A DNA stretch of 64,000 bases, taken from contig CAVONS010000007.1 of assembly GCA_963697345.1 (NCBI GenBank), positions 480,614-544,613 of the forward strand. The letters are read 5' to 3'. The position numbers and the translations under genes were made by a program. The stretch comes from Prado023 sp963697345 (GTDB taxonomy: Bacteria > Actinomycetota > Actinomycetes > S36-B12 > CAIYMF01). Numbering within the stretch: position 1 is the stretch's first letter; each line of letters begins with the position of its first letter. Of the stretch, positions 17,377 through 27,345 are shown in pieces. The notes below the pieces were generated by a model. That model ran no database searches, was not told where the DNA came from, and saw only the letters and a program-made list of their open reading frames with translations.

Positions 17377-20075
17377 AGCTCACTCTCCGGCAACGCGGCG
17401 CTTCGCTGCGGACTTGCTGCCTGGCGGCGGGCGCAGATGAGGTCGGCCACCAACCCGGTCCAGCCGGTCTGGTGCGAGGCACCCAGCCCGGCACCGTTGT
17501 CCCCGTTGAAGTACTCGTGGAACAGGACGTGGTCCCGCCAGGCAGGATCGGTCTGCAGCCGCTCGACCCCGCCGAAGCAGGGCCGCCGCCCATCCGGACC
17601 GACAAGGAACAGGGAGACCATGCGCCGGCGCAGATCCGTGGCGACCGCACCCAGGTCGCGCACGGTGCCCGACCCGGTCGGGTACTCCACCTGCAGTTCA
17701 TCTCCGTAGAAGTCGTGGAAGGACGCCAGGCAGTCCACCAGGAGGTAGTTCAGCGGGAACCACACCGGACCGCGCCAGTTGGAGTTCCCCCCGAACATGG
17801 CGGTGGTGGACTCAGCAGGCTCGTAGTCGATCGAGGAGGTCGTGCCCCCGACCGTCAGCTCGTAGGGATGCCCGCGATAACGCTGGGACAGCGACCGCAG
17901 CCCGCCGGGTGAGAGGAACTCGTCCTCGTCCAGCAGCGCGGTCAGCACCCTGCGCAGCTGGTCGAGGGTCACGACCGAGAGGAGGAACTCGCGATGGCCG
18001 GGCTTGCCTCGGACCTTCTCCAGCTCAGAGGCCGGCGCCGCGCCCTCGCCGGACTTCGTGGGCACCAGAGTGGCGGCCTTCTTGCCCAGCGTCTCCGCGT
18101 GGTCGATGGCCGACTCGTGCACCAGGGCGGTGGCCAGCAGCGGGATCACCCCCACCATCGAGCGCACCTTCACCGGGACCGTGGCCCCATCGGAAGTCCG
18201 CAGCTGGTCGTAGAAGAACCCGTCCACCTCATCCCAGACGCCCAGCGCCTCCAACGAGTCGCTGATCTCGGCGAAGTGCTCGAGGAACTTGATGACCAGA
18301 CCGAGCCCGGGACGGGCGCCCGATCGGTGCAGGACGCCAGCGATTTCCGCCATTCCCAGCGCGTAGAACGCCATCCATCCCGTGGCGTCGGACTGCTCGA
18401 GCTCCTCACCGGGTGCCAGATGGGAGCGGTCGATCGGGCCGATGTTGTCCAGGCCCAGGAACCCTCCCGAGAACAGCCCGTTGCCGTCGGAGTCCTCCTG
18501 GTTCATCCACCAGGTGAAGTTCGCGATGAGCTTGTCGAACACCTCGCCCAGGAACGCCAGGTCCTTCGAGCCGTCGATCGTGAAGACCTTCAGGGCCGCC
18601 CACGCGTGCACGGGGGGGTTCACGTCACCGAAGTCCCACTCGTAGGCCGGCAGCGCTCCGTTGCCGGCCTGGAACCACTCGCGGCACAGAAGCTGCAGCT
18701 GGTACTTCGCGAAGGAGGGGTCCACGTGGGCCAGTGCCACGCAGTGGAATCCGAGGTCCCACGCAGCGAACCACGGGTACTCCCACGCGTCGGGCATCGA
18801 CATGATGTCGAACGCGCGGAACTGCCGCCACTTGCTGTTTCGGCCGCGATACCGGGAGGTCGCGGGCGCGGGCTGGGCCGGGTCCCCATCGAGCCAGCGA
18901 GCAACCTCGTAGTAGTAGAGCTTCTTGCTCCAGAGCATCCCGGCGAAGGCCTGACGCATGACCGCCGCCTCGTCATCGCCGGCGTCCGCGGGACGCAGCT
19001 CGGCGTAGAACTCGTCGGCCTCGGCCGCACGTGCCGCCATCACGGACTCGAAGTCCTTGCCGAGGGCGTCCCCCACCTCCTGGCCGCCGGCCGGTCGAAG
19101 GCGCAGTCGGAATTCGACGGTCTGACCCGGGTCGACGCTCGCCTGGTACCAGAGCGCGCCCTTGGTCCCGACCCCGTCCGGGTTGACCGTCGGGCTGCCG
19201 TGCACGACGTGGTCGCCGATCCCGTCCTTCGGGTACACCGGCGAAGCTGGCGGCGCCGCGCCGAACAGCCGGACGTCGTTGGTCTCGTTGTCGCAGGCCA
19301 GGGCCAGCGGCCTTCCCCCGTCGGGGGCCGCCCCGGCCAGCAGCTCCAGGTCGCCGAACCGGTGGTGCGCCAGCGCCATTCCGGTGTCGGTCACCCGCAG
19401 CGCAGGCTTCTCGACGCCCGGCTCCCACGACCAGGTGTTGCGGAACCACGCCGTGGGCAGCACGTGCAGGGCAGCGTCCTCGGGACCGGCGTTGGTGATC
19501 CGGACGCGCATGAGGACGTCGCGCGGATCGGCCTTGGCGTAATCCACCTCGACGATCCAGTAGCGGTCCTCGTCGAAGGCTCCGGTGTCGAGCAGCTCGT
19601 ACTCCGGGTCGTGGCGACCGCGGCGCCCGTTCTCATCGACCAGGTCGGAGTACGGGAACTCGCCCTGCGGGTAGTGGTAGCGCCAGCGGTTCCAGGCGTG
19701 GCTGGGCAGTGCGTCGGAGTACCACCAGTACTCCTTGGCGTCCTCGCCGTGGTTGCCCTGCTCGCCGGTCAGGCCGAACAGACGTTCCTTGAGGATCGGG
19801 TCGTGACCGTTCCACAGGGCCAGGCCGAGGCAGAGCCGCTGCTCGATGTCGCAGAATCCGGCGAGCCCGTCCTCCCCCCAGCGGTAGGCGCGCGACCGGG
19901 CTGCATCATGCGGAAGGTAGTCCCATGCCTGACCGTCAGCGCTGTAGTCCTCGCGGACGGTCCCCCACTGCCGCTCACTGACGTAGGGACCCCAGAGGTA
20001 CCAGTCACTGGCCTGGAGCAACCCGTCCTGGAGGCTCCCGAAGCCCTCAACCCGCTCCCGCTCCGCACTCGTCAC
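17373..20075 (-). CDS. GH63 / MGH1-like glucosidase
   Basis: About 900 residues from GTG 20075, seven bases after AGGAC; an in-frame TTG at 20123 would add 16 poorly conserved residues. The N-terminus has WGPYVSERQWGTVREDYS, then an all-beta domain (about 150-370). The C-terminal (alpha/alpha)6 barrel has WLWAWDLGFHCVAL-like residues around WAAWDLGFHC, GFLGLDNIGPIDRS, and NSNWRGPVWFPLNYLLVD near the end. This matches the glycosidase family that includes eukaryotic mannosyl-oligosaccharide glucosidase and bacterial trehalose, glucosylglycerate and glucoside hydrolases. No signal peptide is visible, so it should act in the cytoplasm on a solute such as a glucosylated compatible solute. It overlaps the SulP gene by four bases and is presumably expressed with it. 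The pairing with an anion carrier is unexplained. Confidence 0.85.
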   Translation of the reverse strand: MTSAERERVEGFGSLQDGLLQASDWYLWGPYVSERQWGTVREDYSADGQAWDYLPHDAARSRAYRWGEDGLAGFCDIEQRLCLGLALWNGHDPILKERLFGLTGEQGNHGEDAKEYWWYSDALPSHAWNRWRYHYPQGEFPYSDLVDENGRRGRHDPEYELLDTGAFDEDRYWIVEVDYAKADPRDVLMRVRITNAGPEDAALHVLPTAWFRNTWSWEPGVEKPALRVTDTGMALAHHRFGDLELLAGAAPDGGRPLALACDNETNDVRLFGAAPPASPVYPKDGIGDHVVHGSPTVNPDGVGTKGALWYQASVDPGQTVEFRLRLRPAGGQEVGDALGKDFESVMAARAAEADEFYAELRPADAGDDEAAVMRQAFAGMLWSKKLYYYEVARWLDGDPAQPAPATSRYRGRNSKWRQFRAFDIMSMPDAWEYPWFAAWDLGFHCVALAHVDPSFAKYQLQLLCREWFQAGNGALPAYEWDFGDVNPPVHAWAALKVFTIDGSKDLAFLGEVFDKLIANFTWWMNQEDSDGNGLFSGGFLGLDNIGPIDRSHLAPGEELEQSDATGWMAFYALGMAEIAGVLHRSGARPGLGLVIKFLEHFAEISDSLEALGVWDEVDGFFYDQLRTSDGATVPVKVRSMVGVIPLLATALVHESAIDHAETLGKKAATLVPTKSGEGAAPASELEKVRGKPGHREFLLSVVTLDQLRRVLTALLDEDEFLSPGGLRSLSQRYRGHPYELTVGGTTSSIDYEPAESTTAMFGGNSNWRGPVWFPLNYLLVDCLASFHDFYGDELQVEYPTGSGTVRDLGAVATDLRRRMVSLFLVGPDGRRPCFGGVERLQTDPAWRDHVLFHEYFNGDNGAGLGASHQTGWTGLVADLICARRQAASPQRSAALPESEL

Positions 20076-20222
20076 GTCGATCGTCCTGTCTGCCCGGGTC
20101 CCGAGCGTCGGTGCATGGCGCAATCACAACATGCCCCGGGGTTCCCCCACGTCCCGAGCCCCCAGCACCAGCGTGCCCCAGTGAGGCCCAGTCGTAGGAG
20201 GCGTCGCGCCGACCTGGGAGGC

Positions 20223-21215
20223 CTAGTCGACCGGGCTGGGTTCCGAGTCAGCAGGCGAGGCCTGTTCCGTGTCGGCGTGTTCGAGCAGCAGGGCCAGCAC
20301 GGCGGCGACGATGCCGCCGACCAGGGTGGCCACCAGCCGGTGCAGGGTGGCGCTGATCTCGGCGTCCCGGGAGGCGAGGTTGGCCAGCAGGACCGCGCTC
20401 GGGGTCAGGAACATCACCGACTTGGAGTACCGGCCGAGTATCGAGTAGGCCACTCCGAGCACCATCAGCGGCAGCACCGCGACGGCGACCACGCCGGTCG
20501 GGAGCACCAGGGCCAGCCCCAGGGCCAGGAGGCCACCCCCGATGGTGCCCGCGATCCGCTGCCGGGCTCGGGTCGTCGTCTCGACGCCGAACGGCTGCAG
20601 GACCAGCGCCATCGTCATCGGCACCCAGTAGCCATGTGGCACCTCGAAGTGCAGGACCAGGAACACCGACACACCCATGGCCACGGCCATCACCGCCGCG
20701 TGCCGGAACGCCGTCACCGCGCCGATGGGATGCCGGCGGTCCGGAGGCGCGACGCGTGCCAGCAGCAGCACCACGAACAGCCCGCCGAGGAACGCCCACA
20801 ATGCGGTCAGCGCTGGGTCCAACGTCAGGCCGGGCGAGGCCAGGAAGACCGCGGCTATCGGCGGCACGGCGCTGAGCAGCCCGACCTCGAACATGTTCGC
20901 CGGCGCCACCATCAAGCACACCAGAACCGCGAAGCACGCGGCCGGGAACGGTTGGCCGTTCAATGAGACCGCCACCGCCACTGTCACCGCGACCAACGCC
21001 ACCATCAGGGCCGCATACTGGGGCGTCAGCTTCGCGGCGACCGTCAGGCACATCACCTCGGCCAGCACCATCGGCAAGGCCGCCTCCGGTCCCACGACCA
21101 CAGCTGCCAGCACCACCGGCGCCAACAGCACCCCCAGCGTCACGACACTGGTCCGCAGCGCCTTGCCGGGGATCGCCCACGACTCACCAACCGCCGGCGC
21201 GACGTGAGCAGACAC
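20223..21215 (-). CDS. FUSC family membrane protein
   Basis: From GTG 21215, six bases after GGAGGTGG, the product is 330 residues with about ten hydrophobic helices in two blocks. The second block reads VPHGYWVPMTMALVLQPFGV and RARQRIAGTIGGGLLALGLA, the signature of the fusaric acid resistance (FUSC/AaeB-like) half-channel. These proteins are thought to export aromatic acids or similar compounds, but most are untested. It faces a second, less typical FUSC-like gene transcribed the other way 132 bases upstream. A shared promoter region suggests the two may form one system. Confidence 0.8.
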   Translation of the reverse strand: MSAHVAPAVGESWAIPGKALRTSVVTLGVLLAPVVLAAVVVGPEAALPMVLAEVMCLTVAAKLTPQYAALMVALVAVTVAVAVSLNGQPFPAACFAVLVCLMVAPANMFEVGLLSAVPPIAAVFLASPGLTLDPALTALWAFLGGLFVVLLLARVAPPDRRHPIGAVTAFRHAAVMAVAMGVSVFLVLHFEVPHGYWVPMTMALVLQPFGVETTTRARQRIAGTIGGGLLALGLALVLPTGVVAVAVLPLMVLGVAYSILGRYSKSVMFLTPSAVLLANLASRDAEISATLHRLVATLVGGIVAAVLALLLEHADTEQASPADSEPSPVD

Positions 21216-21334
21216 CGCGATCCACCTCCAGCCCTCGGGGCACGTCCGGTGCGGCTCCCGCGCGCGGGCCAGAATAGCCCCGCGGAGCGCCAAGCCGGGC
21301 GCCGGGCACAGCCGAAACGGCGCCGTCGTGGGCC

Positions 21335-21340
21335 TAGCAT
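21335..21340 (+). promoter_or_regulatory. -10 hexamer of a probable leaderless promoter (FUSC-like gene)
   Basis: TAGCAT followed by six bases and the ATG at 21347; no ribosome site lies between. Confidence 0.45.
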
Positions 21341-21346
21341 CCGGTC

Positions 21347-22411
21347 ATGGACCTGTCGACGCTGCCGACCCGGCTGCTGCTGCGCTGGGACCTGGCGATC
21401 CGGATCGGGCTGTCGGTCCTCGTCCCCGTCGGAGTGCAACTCTGGCGCACGGGGACCGTGACTGGACCGACGATCGTGGGCGCTCTGGTCGCGGTCCTCG
21501 TGTCCATGTCGAGCCTGGGCCCTGAGGCGTCACGGCCCCAGTGGATCGCGGTCGCCGCCGTGGGGACACCAGTGGCCATCGTGGTGGGGACGGTCGCGGG
21601 CCCCTCTGCAGCCGGTGGAGCCATCTGGGTGTTCCTGCTCTACCTCGCCCAGGGCGCGATGACGGAGGCAGGACTCGTCAGCCAGTTGGCCTGGTATCCG
21701 GTCGCGACCGGGGGAATGGCAGCCTCCGTCCTCTCGACGGGCCCCACGGCGCCCTGGGAGATCGCGGTCATCGCCACAGGTGGGTCGCTGTGGTCTGTGC
21801 TCCTGATGATCGTCGTCCCGCGGCTCGTCAGGGCCCCACGTGTTCCCGTCCCTCCAGTGGCCCTGGCCGTCGACATGGCTCGACTGCATCGCATGGCACG
21901 CCACCCGGCCATCAGTGACTGGGTGTATCCACTGATGCTCGGGTCGCTGGCGTCCGGGGTCCTGCTGGTCGTCGACGCCCTGACCGGTGGGTTCAGGCCT
22001 TTCTGGGCGGTCTTCGCGCTCGTCGGGGTCCTTGCCCCCACCTCAGCCGAGGCCCGCAGGTCCACGTGGGAGACCGTGGGCTCAACCCTGGCGGGCATCC
22101 TCGTGGCCGCCTGGCTGCTGTCAATGGGACTGTCGCCACCGGTGCTGTTCGCAGTGACGATGGGCCTCGCGTTGGTCGGTGCGGTCCTCCTACTGCGCAA
22201 CGGCCTGGTGTCCAAGCTGCTCCTGACGCCCCTGGCAGTGATCATGGCGGCGGCCTCGCTGGGGCCGGAGAGCGGGCTCGCCCTGAGCATGCGCCTGGCC
22301 GAGTACCTCCTCGGAGCAGGCGTGGGCTTCGTGGCCGCATTCGGCGGCGAGTGGCTGACCCAGCACCTCGAGCGGGACCGGCCCGTGGAACAGGCGGACC
22401 TCGCCGGCTGA
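21347..22411 (+). CDS. FUSC-like integral membrane protein
   Basis: 354 residues with about ten helices in two halves separated by a cytoplasmic segment (about 165-190, ARLHRMARHPAISDWVYPLM). Residues about 213-250 (GFRPFWAVFALVGVLAPTSA and EARRSTWETVGSTLAGILVA) follow the FUSC pattern W-xxxx-P followed by R-x-TxxRxxxTxxG in degenerate form. It has no signal peptide beyond the first helix. It is divergent from the other FUSC gene and converges on the AI-2E family gene, 36 bases away. An export role for small organic acids is inferred from the family only. Confidence 0.65.
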   Translation: MDLSTLPTRLLLRWDLAIRIGLSVLVPVGVQLWRTGTVTGPTIVGALVAVLVSMSSLGPEASRPQWIAVAAVGTPVAIVVGTVAGPSAAGGAIWVFLLYLAQGAMTEAGLVSQLAWYPVATGGMAASVLSTGPTAPWEIAVIATGGSLWSVLLMIVVPRLVRAPRVPVPPVALAVDMARLHRMARHPAISDWVYPLMLGSLASGVLLVVDALTGGFRPFWAVFALVGVLAPTSAEARRSTWETVGSTLAGILVAAWLLSMGLSPPVLFAVTMGLALVGAVLLLRNGLVSKLLLTPLAVIMAAASLGPESGLALSMRLAEYLLGAGVGFVAAFGGEWLTQHLERDRPVEQADLAG

Positions 22412-22447
22412 GAGGTCGACGCCCAAGGCCGGGCAGGCTGGGCCGTG

Positions 22448-23608
22448 TCAGCCGGTGGACGGCTGGTCCGCGGTTTCGCTGCCCTCGACCGGGTCGTCGT
22501 AGGTCGAGTGGTAGACCAGCGGGTAGCTGGCTCCGTACTGCTTGAGGAACGAGGTCACCCACGCCGCGACCGGTAGCGCCATGAACGCCCCCATCGGTCC
22601 GGCAATGGCACCCCCGGCCAGGGCGGAGGCGAACGCGACACCACCGTTGATCTCCATCGTCCTGGCACTGATCCGTGGACTGAGCCAGTAGTTCTCGAGC
22701 TGCTGGTAGATGATCGTCCACACGAGCAGGAACACGGCGGGGACGAAGCCCTGCAGCCCGAGGGTGACCACGATGGGAACGGCAGCGCCGATGTAGGTGC
22801 CGATCGCCGGGATGAACTCCGCAACGAACCCCTCGAACACCGACATCGGCAGCGCGATCAGCCACGGAACGCCCACCAGCAGCATCACGAAGAAGAACAG
22901 GCTGCCGTTGATCAGCATCAGCAGCAGCCGCGAGTAGAAGTACCCCCCGGTCTGCTGGACGGCCGTGTCCCATGACCAGCCCACGCGCTGCTGACGTTCC
23001 GGGGTCAGCCGTCGCAGCAGCGACTGGCGGATCTTCGGCGCGTCAGCCGCGAAGTAGAACGTGAACATCGCGATCGTGAAGGACTGGAACACCAAGCCCA
23101 CAACTCCCGAGGCCAGGCCCAGGACCTGCTTCCACGAGTCCTGCGCCCAATTCTGAACCGCCGCCTGCAGGTCCGCGGCCGCGGCTGAGTGCTGGCCGTC
23201 TCCGATGGTGATGTGGAAGGTCCGCTCGATCTCGGTCAACCACCCCGGCAGCTGGTCACTGATCCGCTGCGCCATCTGCACAGTCGCCGGGATCAGTACG
23301 AAGATCATCAGGACCACGAACACGACCAGGCCCAGGAAGATCACCCCCGTGGCAGAACCCCGACGCCACCCGTACCGGCGGTTCAACCACGTCACCCCCG
23401 GGTCCATCGCCATCCCGAAGAAGAAGGCGATCACCAACATGCTCACCAGCCCACGCGCCCGCTCGAACGCGATGACCAAGGCGGTGATGATCAGCACCAC
23501 GCTGGCCACACGCCAGGTCGCCCGCCGGATGACCGGCATCACCCACGCCGGCGCACCTTCAAGAGCGTCAGGCCGGTGATCGTCAGCCGCTTGGTCTGGT
23601 TCGGACAT
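22448..23608 (-). CDS. AI-2E family transporter (PerM/TqsA-like)
   Basis: ATG 23608 lies five bases after GGAGG and gives 386 residues. The architecture is the family standard: two helices at about 30-75, a third near 85-110, a large extracytoplasmic loop (about 115-205), then five more helices with the conserved GVPWLIALPMSVFEGFVAEF and IPAIGTYIGAAVPI block. Some members export autoinducer 2 and others exchange sodium and protons; most are unassigned. No luxS-type gene is near, so the name should not be read as quorum sensing. It stands alone on the reverse strand. Confidence 0.88.
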   Translation of the reverse strand: MSEPDQAADDHRPDALEGAPAWVMPVIRRATWRVASVVLIITALVIAFERARGLVSMLVIAFFFGMAMDPGVTWLNRRYGWRRGSATGVIFLGLVVFVVLMIFVLIPATVQMAQRISDQLPGWLTEIERTFHITIGDGQHSAAAADLQAAVQNWAQDSWKQVLGLASGVVGLVFQSFTIAMFTFYFAADAPKIRQSLLRRLTPERQQRVGWSWDTAVQQTGGYFYSRLLLMLINGSLFFFVMLLVGVPWLIALPMSVFEGFVAEFIPAIGTYIGAAVPIVVTLGLQGFVPAVFLLVWTIIYQQLENYWLSPRISARTMEINGGVAFASALAGGAIAGPMGAFMALPVAAWVTSFLKQYGASYPLVYHSTYDDPVEGSETADQPSTG

Positions 23609-23835
23609 CACGCCTCCATACTCACCGGCGGCCCTCGTGCGGGTCGGGCCACTCGTCCTTGTCCGATGCAGCCTCGGACGTGTCCACGCACGGGCTGCAA
23701 CACGAAGTACGCTACCGGGCACACCGCACGCACGGGCCGAAACTCGCAGGGACACACCACGCCGACCCCGACGCGCCGGGACACCGACCTTGCGGCACGA
23801 CATCGTTGTCCCATGATGAAGCGAACGGCGACCCC

Positions 23836-25231
23836 GTGACGACGACGAACGCCGCCGACAGGGCGCAGGTCGCCCGCGCCCTGCGCACCCATGTGCGGCG
23901 AAGCGATCACGCGGCCTGGGAGCCCCCAGCGCAGCGCGCGGACCCGGTGTCGATCCTGACTGCCCAGGACGCCCACCGGCTGCAGTGGCTGGTTCCGGTG
24001 CGTCACGCGCGGATGGCCGAGTCCGCGTTCTCCTTCTACCGGGGGGCTGCGGCGATCATGGCCGCCGACCTGGCGGGCACGCCCACCACGGGCCTGACCA
24101 CGCAGTTGTGCGGGGATGCCCACTTGGCCAACTTCGGCACGTACGCCTCTGCCGAGCGTCGCCAGGTCTTCGACGTCAACGACTTCGACGAGACCCTGCC
24201 CGGGCCCTGGGAATGGGACGTCAAGAGGCTGGCCACCAGCTTCGTCCTCGCCGCCCGGGACAACGGGTTCCCCGACGACACCGGCACCGAGGTCGCTGTA
24301 CAGGCCACTGTCGTCCTACCGGCAGGCGCTGGCGAAGATGGCCGCTACCCCGGCCCTGGACGTGTGGTACGCGCAGGTTGGTCTCGCCGACATTGGGAAG
24401 GCCCTGCCCTCCAAGGCAGACCGCAAGGCCTTCGAAAAGGGCGCCACGAAGGCCCGACAACGCACCAGCCAGCGCGCGCTGGGCTCACTGACCGAGACCG
24501 TCGACGGGCGGCTGCAGATCCGCAGCGACCCACCCCTGCTGGAGCCGCTGCGCGAACTGGCCCAGCGCGGAGCCTCGACAACGGACACCGATGAACTGAG
24601 CGGGGGGGTCCACGAGAGCTTCACGACCTACCTGGCCTCGCTGCCCGATGATCGAGCCCAGCTCCTACGGAGATTCCACCTGATCGACATCGCCCTGAAG
24701 GTGGTCGGGGTCGGATCCGTTGGCACCCGCTGCTTCATCGTCCTTCTCCAGGGTGTGGACAACGGGGAGCCACTGATCCTGCAGGTGAAGGAGGCCACCG
24801 CGTCGGTCCTCGAGGAGCACCTGCCCCCCAGCACCTACGCCAACCACGGCCAACGGGTGGTTCAGGGGCGGCGGCTCATGCAGGCCTCCAGCGACATCTT
24901 CCTCGGTTGGTCAGGAAGCTCCCGCTCTTCCGGTACGTACTACTGGCGCCAGTTCCACGACATGAAGGGCTCAGCCAACGTCGCTGCGATGACCCCCGAC
25001 CAACTGCTCGGGTACGCCGCCGTGTGCGGGGGGACGCTGGCCCATGCCCACGCCCGTGCCGGAGACGCCGTCTCCATCGCCGCCTACCTCGGCGACTCCG
25101 ACACCTTCGATCGCGCCGTCGGCCAGTTCGCCCGCGCATACGCCCAACAGAACGACGCCGACTTTGCCGCCTTCACCGAGGCCATCCACGACGGACGCAT
25201 CACCGTAGCCCCTACCGCGGGTGGGGCCTGA
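23836..25231 (+). pseudogene. DUF2252 family protein, one frameshift near 24312
   Basis: The gene reads from GTG 23836 (VTTTNAADRAQVARALRTHV) to about 24310 in one frame and then to 25231 in another. The join falls at ACTGTCGTCCTACC, where one base is extra or two are missing; after it the family sequence SYRQALAKMA continues. Together they give about 464 residues, the normal length for DUF2252. Visible motifs are FYRGAAAIMAADL, LCGDAHLANFG (about residues 91-101) and FDVNDFDE, which resemble the catalytic loop and metal site of aminoglycoside-phosphotransferase-like kinases. A kinase-like fold is therefore likely, but no substrate is known. Everything except the single shift is well preserved, so a sequencing error is as likely as decay. 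Confidence 0.82.
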
Positions 25232-25339
25232 ACCGTCACGAGCATGACACTGACCGCGCGTTCTGCGGGCGGCGCGTCCGACATCGTCTCCGTCGCCTGC
25301 GTGGCCAGGCCCCGCCGGGCCACCAGGCCCATGTGACGG

Positions 25340-25918
25340 TCAGTCGCCGGATGCCACTCCTGGCGTCTCTGGCGCAGCCCGCAGACTGATCCTGGCGGCA
25401 GCGACCAGGACCCGTACGACGACGCCGACCAGGACCACATCCATCACCATCTGCCCGGTGACCGCGGCTCTGGCAAGTGAACTCACCGGATGGATGTCCC
25501 CGAAGCCGACCGTCGCCAGCACGGTCACTGTGAAGTAGAGGGCCCCCACACGGTCCAGCGGCTCGGAGAACGCGGCAGGGACGATGCTGCTGAGGTACAG
25601 GTAGGAACCGGCCACAAGCACGACGAACAGGGTGACGCTCACGACGAGGGCCTCGATCGCCTTCACCTCCGGCAGCCGGGAATCCATGATGTGCCGGACC
25701 TGCCGGACCAGCACCCACACGAACAGCCCGACCGCGAGCCCCAGCAGCAGTACGTCCCAGACGGCGTTGGGCGCCGCATCGAAGGGCCAGACGGCGTACA
25801 GCAGCAGCAGCACAACCACCAGCAGCACGCAACGAAGCGCCGACCCGATCGACACCCGCCGCCGTTGGTGGTGATCGAGTTCGCGAAGCCGAAGGTGCTT
25901 CTCCGGTGGGTTGGCCAT
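25340..25918 (-). CDS. Potassium channel family protein (two-TM pore)
   Basis: ATG 25918 follows GGAGGACTG. The product has 192 residues: two N-terminal helices (about 28-45 and 53-72), then a third (about 90-110), the pore helix and selectivity filter TVGFGD at residues 136-141, and the last helix (about 150-173). TVGFGD is the diagnostic potassium filter. There is no RCK/TrkA-N regulatory domain, so this is a simple pore like other small bacterial Ion_trans_2 proteins. It is probably tetrameric in the plasma membrane. It converges with the DUF2252 gene. Confidence 0.9.
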   Translation of the reverse strand: MANPPEKHLRLRELDHHQRRRVSIGSALRCVLLVVVLLLLYAVWPFDAAPNAVWDVLLLGLAVGLFVWVLVRQVRHIMDSRLPEVKAIEALVVSVTLFVVLVAGSYLYLSSIVPAAFSEPLDRVGALYFTVTVLATVGFGDIHPVSSLARAAVTGQMVMDVVLVGVVVRVLVAAARISLRAAPETPGVASGD

Positions 25919-26268
25919 CAGTCCTCCAAGGAGTTGTCTCGCGGTCGGTCACGTGCTGCCGCCTCGGCGCCAGTCCTGCCCAGCCCCAGGTACTAGCGTG
26001 CCCGACGCCGGCAACGGGATGGGTCAGGGTGGGCACAGCGCCAGCGTGGAGGCGGTCGGGACGCGCCGGCTCGATGGCGGCGGCAAGCTCCGGCCAGGAC
26101 CCCCGAGGTCGTGTCAGGGGCGAACGTGCGATCGAGCACCTGCTCGAGCGCCATGGGGCCAGGCCCTCCAAGTGACCAACGCCGGTAGCCCCGCAGAAGG
26201 TGGGCAGCTGGCCATCGACCCCGGCACGATGTGATCCTTGCCGTCGACTGCACGCCGGAGAAGGACGA
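25919..26268 (+). other. Intergenic region, no gene supported
   Basis: About 350 bases between divergent genes. Reverse frames are open but Arg/Pro-rich and show no family motif. A ribosome site (GGAGAAGGA) for the forward hydrolase lies at about 26257-26265. I see nothing else that can be named. Confidence 0.4.
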
Positions 26269-27136
26269 ATGCGATCTGAGAACCTGACGATGACCTTGGC
26301 CGACGGCCGGACCCTGGCATGGGCCGAGTACGGAGTGCCCGACGGCAGCAGTGTCCTGTTCTTCCACGGCGGCAACGACTCCCGCCTCGCCGGACGACTG
26401 CTGGCCGAGGCTGCCACTCAAGCCAAGGTCCGCCTGATCTGCCCCGACCGGCCCGGATACGGGGCGTCGACCTTCTCAGCCGGCCGAACCTTCCTGGACT
26501 GGGCAACCGACGTCAGCCGCCTCGCCGACGAACTTGGGATCACCGGGTACCGGGTCGTGGGCCACTCGGGCGGAGGCCCCCATGCCCTCGCCTGCGCATA
26601 CTGCCAATCCGGAGCGTGTCCACTCGGTGGCGACCGTGTCGTCGCCCGCGCCGCCCGCCGCCCCCAATCGAGGGCTTCACCCGGCGTTCCGAGTCATGAA
26701 CCTGCTCTTCACGTCGCCAGCGCTCTACCGGCCGATGGCCAAGAACCAGCTCAAGCAGATGGCCACGTCACCGGAACGTTGGCTGTCAGTGTGGGGTCGG
26801 ATGCAGCCCGCAGACGGTGAACTCTTCCGCCGACAGCCCGAAGTGGCCGCCGAGATCATCGCGGAGATGACCGAAGGCGCCCGACAGGGGGTCTCCGGGA
26901 TCGTTCACGAGGCGAGCCTCTACCACGCGGGCTGGGGATTCAACCTGCGCGACGTGCCCACGAACTCCCACGTCTGGCACGGTCGCCGCGATCGGCAGGC
27001 GGCGCTGGGCTGGAGCGAGTTCCTTGCCGAGGAACTGCCCCATGCAAGCCTGCGCATCGACGAAGAGGGAGGACACTTCTCCACCCTCATCAACAACGCT
27101 GCCCAGATCCTCACCGGTATCGCCTCCGACTCGTAG
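26269..27136 (+). pseudogene. Alpha/beta hydrolase, one frameshift near 26605
   Basis: ATG 26269 after GGAGAAGGA begins MRSENLTMTLADGRTLAWAE. The oxyanion-hole segment FFHGGNDSR, the PDRPGYGAS strand and the nucleophile elbow GHSGGGPHAL follow in one frame. Near 26605 the frame changes (one extra base in the TACTGCCAATCC stretch) and the protein goes on as NPERVHSVATVSS to the stop at 27136, with the late acid region VPTNSHVWHGRRDR and the catalytic histidine in EEGGHFS. The sum is about 288 residues, a full-length esterase/peptidase-like fold. The conserved triad is complete across the two frames, so a base-calling error is possible. The substrate is unknown. Confidence 0.8.
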
Positions 27137-27345
27137 CCAGCGCTCCATCATCCGCGCCGACTCGAGACGTCCAGCGAGGAGACCGCCCCACACCGCCCCA
27201 GACCGCCGCGCAACGCCCTGGCCGCGGCACCTTCTACAACGCGATCGCCAGACTCACTCCGCTGTGGACAGCCTTGGCGACACGTCCGACCGACACGCCA
27301 CCAAGCACCCCAGTGCTGCCGGTCAACTCCCTGCTCACGGTCTAC

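Noticed and set aside
17994..20966. A 990-codon forward open frame opposite the GH63-like and FUSC genes
   Set aside because: Arg/Val/His-rich shadow in a GC-rich genome; the reverse strand carries clear family motifs throughout.
22448..23608. Quorum-sensing role for the AI-2E family protein
   Set aside because: The family name is historical; no luxS or lsr-type gene is present and many members are unrelated to AI-2.
25236..26417. 393-codon reverse frame across the potassium-channel and intergenic region
   Set aside because: It overlaps the channel gene, which has the diagnostic TVGFGD filter in its own frame, and shows no motif of its own.
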